Positions 56,215-64,000 of a stretch of DNA of 64,000 bases are shown piece by piece. Position 1 is the first letter of the stretch; each line of letters begins with the position of its first letter. Both the position numbers and the translations under genes were made by a program. This DNA is from Melieria omissa (Eukaryota > Arthropoda > Insecta > Diptera > Ulidiidae), in the NCBI GenBank assembly GCA_963971225.1, contig OZ020268.1, positions 40,803,348-40,867,347 on the forward strand, read 5' to 3'. The notes beneath the pieces were generated by a model, which saw only the letters and a program-made list of their open reading frames with translations, did not search any database and was not told the DNA's origin.

Positions 56215-56990
56215 CTGTTTCATTGTCCTGTAGCGCATAGTGGATTTGCTTTTCCTCTTCTTTGATCAAACTTGCGAATAAGCGAATATTTTAAGAAACT
56301 TTCAAACATTTCTCTCAAACACTGCCAGAGCTGCTTTGGTATGTGACAACGTCTAGTGACAGCGTTGTCGTGATGAAACACAACACCTTTCCTGTTGATC
56401 AATTCGGGCCTCTTTTTTCAATTTCTTGCTTCAACCGCATTCATTGCTAGCAGTAGAGGTTGGAATCAATCGTTTGGCCAGGCGGTAGTAGCTCGTAATG
56501 GATTATACCTTTGTAGTCCCACCACACGCACAGCATCACCTTCCTTGTCGTCAATCGTGGTTTTGACACCGTTTTTGCAGCTTCATCCTTTTTGCAAAAC
56601 CGTTTTCGAACAACATTATCGTATGTGATCCACTTTTCATCACCTGTTACCTCACGTTTCAAAAATGGCTCGATTTCGTTCTGTTTCAAGAGTGAATCGC
56701 AAATGAAAACTCGGTTCATTACATTTTTTTCACTTAATTCATGAGGCACCCAAACATCGAGTTTCTTTTTGAAACCAACTTTATGCAAATAGTTCAAAAC
56801 GCTTTTGTGGTCAATCTTCAGTTCCTTAGCGATGTCATGACTGCATGGTCGTCTTTGAATTTAGCCATAATTTCATATACGTTTTCGGTGATGGGTCGAC
56901 CAGAGCGAGGAGCATCTTTTACCTCCAAATTACCAGATCGAAAGCGAGATCACGCGCCTGTGTCGCGTTCTTCCCTTTTTTGGAAATTGA
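56215..56990 (-). mobile_element. Dead mariner element with frameshifts
   Basis: Reading the - strand from about 56990: RSGNLEVKDAPRSGRPITEN then VYEIMAKFKDDHAV in one frame; after a frameshift near 56835, the helix region leads into KKLDVWVPHELSEKNVMNRV, VTGDEKWITYDN (first catalytic Asp), LTTRKVMLCVWWDYKGIIHY and LLPPGQTI. A stop-containing gap at 56403-56446 follows, then RKGVVFHHDNA (second Asp). After that the expected HPPYSPD segment with the third Asp is not readable. Both terminal repeats are unidentified. Confidence 0.8.
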
Positions 56991-57090
56991 TTTCAGAAGG
57001 GATCGACAGATCACAAAACAAGCACAGCACTTATTTAGAAACTTTGAAACTTATTGCTAGAGATTTATCGTCACTTACTGTTGCTTCTCA

Positions 57091-57410
57091 AACCAGAGGC
57101 CCTTGGTTCGATTCCTAGCCTGGGCTGGTGAAACACTCGTCTACTTCTATCACTATCCTTTCTATCCATTTGGCTGTCAAAACCTCCAAGAAATATGAAG
57201 AAAGAAAAAACTGCAAACAGCTTTTCGGATTCGGCGTACTCCCCTCTCTTTCCTCATCCGTTTGAAATCTGATTTGTAACACGTATTGGAATAAACAGTG
57301 TTGTTTAGACATTTCCAAATGGATGGAATTTATGGTGAAACAACGGGCCCATATAGAGGCCTAAGCGTGTCTCATACAGATACGGCCACTACAACCCACC
57401 TAGCTACCTA
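57091..57410 (+). mobile_element. tRNA-derived SINE, family 1, 5'-truncated
   Basis: It starts within the tRNA-like head. Box B GGTTCGATTCC is present at about 57106 but box A is missing. It then follows the copy at 20876: gggctggt, ctcgtctacttctatc, cttttcggattcggcgta, ggcctaagcgtgtctcat and a degraded accc/acct tail. The dead mariner abuts it on the left, so the head may have been lost there. Confidence 0.7.
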
Positions 57411-59170
57411 CTGTTTCTTACTCAGGCAGAGATTGTAAATAAAGAAGAATCTTTGAAAAAAAGAATTAATGAGTTTATTGACTTCACACTTAGTGAAAGT
57501 CATTTGAATGGAACATAATTCGACACTTGATTTTAAGATTTTTTTAAATTCATAATCAGACGGGGTCACAATGGGTTAATTGGTATTTAAAATGTGATTT
57601 TAAGTTCAAAATTGATAAAAGTACTTTAAATGAGCAATAAAAAAAGAGAAATGTTTCATTTTGGCGAGCAATACAGCGCAAGCAATCGACTTTGCTAGAA
57701 GCTGTAGGAATGAGGAAGAAGAGCAGATAATCGTCTCTTCACCTCCTCTGCACCTGTCCAGCTTTTTGCCAGCAACGTAAAAAAACATCGGTTTCTTCTA
57801 TTCATAAACCATCTACGACATCTCGAGTTCAACATAAAAGGCTCAGTATGTCAGATTTTTAGTTACAAATACCTGAAACTTCTAGTGGAACTAAGTCCTG
57901 CGATTTCGCAATGGACTACACTTGAACTTTATTATTTTGTAATATTCTAGTTTTGTCGATGGTCTGTTAAAATTTATTTTTCGTTTGATTGGATTGTAAA
58001 TAAATAAATAAATAAATAAAATAGTCTACGTGTGTCTTTAGTCGTTTACGGCTGGGGCTTTCACCTTCTACCTGTGTACCTTGATTATGAAAATATCTGG
58101 TGGGATTAACCAAAGTAGATTTGTTGACATTTTTTTAAATAATTGGTTAGGTTCAAAAATGAGAAATTGAAACATTTTTAAGGACCAAAATTACTCAATA
58201 GGAAAGTATCGAAGGTTAATAATTTGTGGTTTTGCCAGTAGTCTGGGAATTTTATTTCTTAACTTAATGAAACTTAATACTTAATTTGATCTATAAAGAA
58301 GTGCTTAAGTTAAGTTTTAAATTTGAACTCTAACTAAAAATCTTAATGAGCAAAAGAAATGTTTACTGAAACTTAAAATTTTATGGGAGCAAATTCGCAA
58401 GGAACCGCAAGAAAGATGTCTGAATACTGTTCCGCACAATTTATATTCAGAAGAAAATTCTTAAGTAACTAATTGAAACACAACTGTTGTCTTGACTCCG
58501 TGGCTGATTTGTATTCACTGTGCGCACTCAACGTTGAACGCCAGCCGGCCGCAATTTGTTGCCACTTACAATTGACTGTTCCACCATTGGCCAACTGGCA
58601 CTTTGAGTTGTGCCCTAAAAATACTTAACCGCAAAATCGTGAACTCTGCCCACGCCATCGATTATTTTTGGCTTCGAAGTAACATTATTTTGGTTGGCTT
58701 TATTTGGATTTTATTGGGCAAAATGAATGTCAATTTCAGAAAATTGCGCACGCACACACACACAAACACAAAATGTAAATGAGTAACGAGAAAAACAGTA
58801 AATGAATTTGTTGTTGTTGTAGTCGTGAGTCTTTTTTTCTGAGTTTCAGTATAGTAGTTGTCGTTTAGGACTAATTTCTTAATTTCTTAACAGTTTCTCT
58901 CTCTTTTCATCTCTGTTTCGCTCGCTGCCATTGTAGGTTTTGCTTTATTTTGTTTTTAATTAAGCATCCAGAAGCTAATGGGATTAGTGATTACTTAAAA
59001 TATTTCACTTCAATTTTCGCTAATGACGCAAATTGAATAGAAAAACAACAACAACAACTTTGATGCACTTTATAGCTGCTAATATTTTTCTTAGAAAGCA
59101 CACAAATCGTACATGACGTAATGACACTGAAGTATGGCAGTCGATTTTTTTGTCTCTCACTCTTCCTTTT
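57411..59170. other. Non-coding stretch
   Basis: (AAAT)n lies at 57996-58020. No exon or transposon protein was recognised. The segment 58500-58640 is less AT-rich but has no convincing frame. Confidence 0.4.
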
Positions 59171-59183
59171 CACGATAACTTGC

Positions 59184-59333
59184 AGCTGCTGCAGCAGCAC
59201 CAACACCAACAAGACGGCATCAAGTCGCCTGCTGCACCTCATTGGACTTTTCAACCCCCTTCTTGCCTTCGTTCGCCCTGCTTGGCCTGCATTGCGACAT
59301 CTTCAGCGGCGAATATGCAGCGCAGTGCTCGGC
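59184..59333 (+). other. Weak candidate exon, GC-rich
   Basis: Acceptor-like tcacgataacttgcag precedes and donor-like ggc|gtaagc follows a GC-rich segment. It is open in the frame LLQQHQHQQDGIKSPAAPHW ... AANMQRSAR. There is no recognisable domain and no partner exon. It could equally be chance in a GC patch. Confidence 0.15.
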
Positions 59334-60316
59334 GTAAGCATGTCAATTGAAAATGTCAAGTGCCGTTATACCGTAACTAGCTGTACGTGTTTGTGTGTGT
59401 GTACCAATGAGGGCGCATTGTATGCAGATTGGGCGCTACGGCTGCGCTTCAGGGTCGTCCTGGCGCAACAGCAACGCCAGCGCCAGCGGCCACAGCACCT
59501 TGGCTGCACACACACACACACACATACACACAAACGCACGCTCAACTGCTAGGTTAATGCACCAGCTAAACGCTGACCCACTAAAAATACCAGCACTTCA
59601 ATCAGCTTTTTGTGTGCTGTTAGTTTTTTTTTCTTGGTTTAGTTTTGGTTAGTTTGCTTGTGTCTGTCCACTGGACGTAAACTTAACATAAATTTGCATT
59701 GATTACTTTAGTGCGCTGCTGTGGCCAATTTTACGCCAATTCGACGCAGCAAGTGGCGACTTAAAGCGCAGCAGCGCACAAAATAAAACAATTACTCATA
59801 CGCCCCGTTGGCTCACTTGGCAAATGGATTCAAAATGCGACGCGAACTGCGGCTAACGCAAAGCTGTCATAATCAGCAGACAATTGCAATGCAGAACAAC
59901 AACAACAAAAACAACAAATACAGTTTTAACGTTGCCGATTATAGAAATCACACCACTGGCAATGGCGCAAAATAGATGCGCACAGTCTGCTTATTCTCTT
60001 TAAGTCGTGGCTATTTTTGTCTGCTTAGATTTTCGACATAAAAATGCAAGATATTGTTTTTATTTATATTTTTATTTTCTGCCAGAAGCAATTCAAAGAA
60101 TTCTGGAGATTTCACTCCGCTTCCTTTTTACAATGCGCCACACACACTTGTAAAATAGCCGCATGCGAGTGGCACTAAAGCAAACGCTACAACAACAAAA
60201 ACAACAGCAAGAACACTCTGTGGCAACAACACACCCACACACACACACACACGCACACAGAGTGTTGGCAGCGCGCACAGCCAGTTGGAAAAACGCTGTG
60301 TACTGCTTTGGCAAGT

Positions 60317-60455
60317 GGCAGAAAAAGCATCGTAAGCGCCACTCGACTGTCAGGACGCGTGCGGCAACTGGCAACGAGCACAGCTGCAGTCAACAGTCAG
60401 CAGACGGCAAACGGCAGCTCGTCAAGCGTCTCAATTGCCTCGGCATCACCGTCGA
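60317..60455 (+). other. Weak candidate exon, Ser/Ala-rich
   Basis: A frame reads GRKSIVSATRLSGRVRQLAT then STAAVNSQQTANGSSSSVSI and ASASPSS, ending at a consensus donor (gtcga|gtgagt). A possible acceptor lies at gtggcag. Composition and codon use look coding-like. No domain is recognised, and the link to PDE9 or another gene is unknown. Confidence 0.2.
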
Positions 60456-61149
60456 GTGAGTCGAGTAAGCCAATCTATGCTTTGCCGCTGCTCTGCTTTG
60501 TGTGTAATTTTTACTTTGATTCGTTTTCAGTTTTACTCTGCCCACTGCGCCCACGTTGCGTTGTGTCTTGCGTGCTTTGCCTTCATTCCTTTTCATTTAA
60601 TTTTATTTGATTCTTTTCTCTTTAACTTGTTGGGCTTTTAGGGATTTTTGCCATTTCGTTGTTGCCATTGTTTTGTTGCTGTTGCTGCTGCTGCTTCCGC
60701 TGTTGTTTTTGTTCTTTTTGTGTTGTTGTTATTATTACAATACATTTGCATTCCTTGGCAATATTTCATTTTACGATTCGTGCCAAATGCTCGCTGGAAT
60801 CGGCCGTCGGATGAAGTTTTTCGGTTTCCTTTTATTGGCTCGCATACAAATGGCTTGGCAGCGAATTTGCAAAATATTCAAACGTTACATTCTCGACGGT
60901 CATTGGCTTTCGCATTTAAATTAATGCGCTGGAATTTTTTTCGTCTGAAGCAAATGCCGAAACACACAACAATGAACGCTACACGATTCAGTCTATATGA
61001 CCTCATTTCATATAACCGAAGAGGCTTTGAATTAATGGGGATTTTTTCTCAACAACTTTGAAATTTATGAGACTGCGTCTGTCTCTGTCGGTATTTAAAT
61101 TTTGTGCAATTCATTACATATAGAAGGAACAATCGAAGTTACTAGGGAT

Positions 61150-61720
61150 TTTATTAATAGAAGGGAGTACATAAATAAAGTGACAATAAAAAAACCGGAC
61201 ATTCCCCTGCTAAAACTTTAAGTTTACTTAGAAATTTGGCATATTTTCTTTTGGCACAATCCAGTGATACGAACTACGCCTCTGTTGGCCAACAGAGGTA
61301 AATTTTCGTAACAATACCAACACTCTAAACAGTGGAGTTGTGCAGGTATCTTTTGTTATTCGTTTTAATCGAACAAAACTACTACTGAAACATGTATGAA
61401 GCTATGGGGTTCATTAATAGAAGGGAGTAAATAAATAGAAGGGAGTAAATAAATAGAAGGGAGTACATAATTAGAAGGGAGTACATAAATAAAGTGACAA
61501 TAAATCAAATCAACATTCTCCTGGTAAGTTTACTTAAAAATTCGGCATGTTTTCTTTTGGCACAATCCAGTGATACGAACTATGCCTGCGTTGGCCAACA
61601 GATCTAAATTTTAGAAACAATATAAACACTATAAACAGTTGAGTTGTCCAGGTATCTTTCGTTATTCGTTGTAATCGAACAAAACTGCCATTGAAACATG
61701 TATGAACCCATGAACCTATG
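61150..61720 (-). repeat. Tandem duplication (about 320 bp) carrying antisense LTR-like fragments
   Basis: The segment aagtttactta...tttggcatattttcttttgg, then cacaatccagtgatacgaac and ttggccaacaga occurs at about 61211-61400 and again at about 61528-61720. The - strand reading is the start of the LTR-like family (TGTTACGAAAATTT at 61313). Both units continue into the same gtatctttygttattcg and aaacatgtatgaa sequence, so the repeat unit is LTR fragment plus flank. Confidence 0.7.
61418..61497 (+). repeat. 18-bp minisatellite agaagggagtaaataaat
   Basis: Four consecutive units (agaagggagtaaataaat, twice, and agaagggagtacataatt/aat) lie between the two 320-bp units, and a single unit occurs at 61160-61177 at the head of unit 1. 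Confidence 0.75.
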
Positions 61721-61799
61721 AAGCTCCACGTAGAGTGAAACATACACAAAAGCAAATCCCGTCTTTCAGACATCGCTCATACGAGTTATGAACTAATGA

Positions 61800-63300
61800 T
61801 TACAAATAATTACCACATAATGGATATTTTTTAATAAACAAATCAGCGAGACAAATCGACTGTGTCGAAGCGGCCACAGGAACAATGCTACTACTGCTGA
61901 CAGCAACAACAGCATCCAACGTGTTGGGCCTGTTTGCCAGCTCGACAAGCATTGCGTTCTGAATGCCTGAATGTTTACATACCAAGCAGTCGTGTGCTGA
62001 GTAAGCTGAGCTGCCTAAAGAGACGTTATGCCATTTAATCACAACATCGCTGGCATTAATTATCTCGCATTTCCTTGCGCTGTCTCGCCCCGAACCCACT
62101 CTCAGCCCTCTTTGGGCGCTGCGTGCCTTTTGAATTTGCCGACATTGGCAAATCTTTGGAGCATTTTGCTTTACAGCGCCGTGACAGCAGCAATTTGAAA
62201 TGTTTTTTAGCTGTTGATGACGACGAGTACGACGCGCCGCATTATCGTGTTTTCGGTGGCCTTGAGTGAGTGTGTGTGTGTGTGTTTCACATTTCACAGG
62301 TTTTGTTTGACATTTGAATTTGAATTTTGCTGGAATTCGAATTAATGAATTTGTTGAAATTGTTTCAAAACAAAACCAAATGGCGCAAGGAAGATTAAAC
62401 TTTCTGCTTACATGGAATTTGAACTCTTGACAGATTTGATCACAAACTGACAGGTAAAATTTCAATTGAAATCATTATGTAAGCGATGCTCTGGTGTTGC
62501 TGAAAACACCAACAAGCGTCAACAATTTTAAAACTTAATTCTTACTACTTAACTCTTATTTCACTTAAGAAGACTGTGTGCAGACTTTATAAAATTGTGT
62601 AATCCTATCTCACTTTACTCAAGTGTCGTCTGACTGACATCAGCTTCATTTCAGGTAGCAAAACTTTATTATTAATTTATCAGAGCCTCAGAACGGGCAA
62701 CACGCACAGTTAAGTTCCCGATGGTTAGCCTCACTTTGACAAATTATGGACCAATGTTTATGTCAGATGATTATTTCCCCAAACAGTTGTTTTGTCTGAA
62801 TGTAATTACAACCCCTGAACCTCTTTCGGCTCCACGCAACTCTTGAACGTCTGGATTTCCTTTCAGTCAAAATGCAGCAATTTTATTTACTAACCCATTG
62901 CTGCCGGGTACGAGTTCCGCCAATACAATTTTGATAAAATTTCATACACGACCTGGAATTGATCCAAAATGATCAGAAACAAAATTTCAGCTCTCTCTCT
63001 CTGCATGTTGCTGAGATATTCGTTGGGTATTTTGTACCCATTAGGCAGCAATGGTAGCTTTCTTCCATACTTTTTAAAGTGATCAGCTAAACACGTGAAC
63101 AAAAGAAGTATTGTTTACAGGTGAGTTACGTTTCTCCACATTTTCCACCTCCGGAAAATTCACAATTTTTGAAGTCTCTTAACTCTAGCTAGATGGCGGA
63201 ATTTTAGGGTGACCTTCACTAGATTAAGAGCTTAACTTTTTCTTCTTTCAACTGTCTTTCAAGTCACTTAAGTTTGGCTTAGGGCAAACAGGATACGGAT
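61800..63300. other. Non-coding stretch
   Basis: Includes (GT)n near 62270-62285 and a CT run near 62990. The 221-codon - strand frame at 61800-62465 has no known domain, contains a His/Thr run from the CA repeat and is probably chance. Confidence 0.4.
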
Positions 63301-63301
63301 G

Positions 63302-64000
63302 TGATATGGATTTGATAGGGATATGGATATGGATATGAATATGGATATGAATATGAATATGAATATGAATATGAATATGAATATGAATATGAATATGAAT
63401 ATGAATATGAATATGAATATGAATATGAATATGAATATGAATATGAATATGAATATGAATATGAATATGAATATGAATATGAATATGAATATGAATATGA
63501 ATATGAATATGAATATGAATATGAATATGAATATGAATATGAATATGAATATGAATATGAATATGAATATGAATATGAATATGAATATGAATATGAATAT
63601 GAATATGAATATGAATATGAATATGAATATGAATATGAATATGAATATGAATATGAATATGAATATGAATATGAATATGAATATGAATATGAATATGAAT
63701 ATGAATATGAATATGAATATGAATATGAATATGAATATGAATATGAATATGAATATGAATATGAATATGAATATGAATATGAATATGAATATGAATATGA
63801 ATATGAATATGAATATGAATATGAATATGAATATGAATATGAATATGAATATGAATATGAATATGAATATGAATATGAATATGAATATGAATATGAATAT
63901 GAATATGAATATGAATATGAATATGAATATGAATATGAATATGAATATGAATATGAATATGAATATGAATATGAATATGAATATGAATATGAATATGAAT
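63302..64000 (+). repeat. GAATAT hexanucleotide array reaching the window edge
   Basis: After a transition zone of ggatat/gaatat variants (63302-63345) the array is a perfect gaatat repeat of more than 650 bp to the last base. The true end lies outside. Arrays of this length and purity are also prone to assembly error. Confidence 0.97.

Noticed and set aside
61800..62465. 221-codon - strand open frame
   Set aside because: No domain, random-like composition, includes a dinucleotide repeat; no splice or promoter support.

Overview
The window is AT-rich, intron-rich animal DNA, almost certainly from a higher dipteran. A tephritid-like fruit fly is plausible, judged from the GC-rich exons in AT-rich surroundings, the insect mariner families and the tRNA-derived SINEs, but the species cannot be fixed from this sequence. 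Two host genes are supported. On the + strand, three consecutive exons encode the start of the catalytic domain of a PDE9-type cyclic GMP phosphodiesterase (19679-20004, 39914-40065, 40319-40426). Their donors, acceptors and reading phases match, and the first intron is 19.9 kb. The gene is incomplete: its 5' exons and the exons carrying the rest of the catalytic domain were not found here. On the - strand, a complete intronless 700-codon gene (53691-55793) encodes a secreted M13 (neprilysin-like) zinc metallopeptidase with its active-site residues intact. It may lie inside the next PDE9 intron.

Most of the remainder is repeat. 1-19678 holds LTR-like pieces (about 4.4 and 6.6-7.3 kb), three degenerate tandem arrays with units of about 123, 250-300 and 140 bp, a 550-bp MITE inserted in the first of them, the 3' end of an RTE-type LINE, and an internally deleted Tc1/mariner element. 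The 19.9-kb PDE9 intron holds two tRNA-derived SINE families, LINE 3' fragments, one LTR split by a LINE fragment, a pogo-like MITE, two internally deleted copies of one mariner family, a 1.2-kb GATGAGAAT minisatellite, and a 1.8-kb GGAT/GAAT minisatellite containing a 144-bp hAT-like MITE with a perfect 8-bp target duplication.

40427-64000 holds a 5'-truncated LINE with an open reverse transcriptase and RNase H frame (41864-44386), more LTR-like copies, one of which sits at the exact centre of a perfect 85-bp-arm palindrome (48462-49099), a PIF/Harbinger-like MITE (50690-51391), a 1.1-kb A/T desert, the peptidase gene, a dead mariner, a truncated SINE, a tandemly duplicated LTR-like block near 61.2-61.7 kb, and a GAATAT hexamer array that runs off the right edge.

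I found no convincing new multi-gene system. The most unusual structures are the LTR-centred perfect palindrome, the two SINE families with a shared core (one also sharing its 3' end with a local LINE), the SINE with a doubled 5' head inside its target duplication, and the same LTR-like fragment occurring as a tandem dimer at two distant sites.
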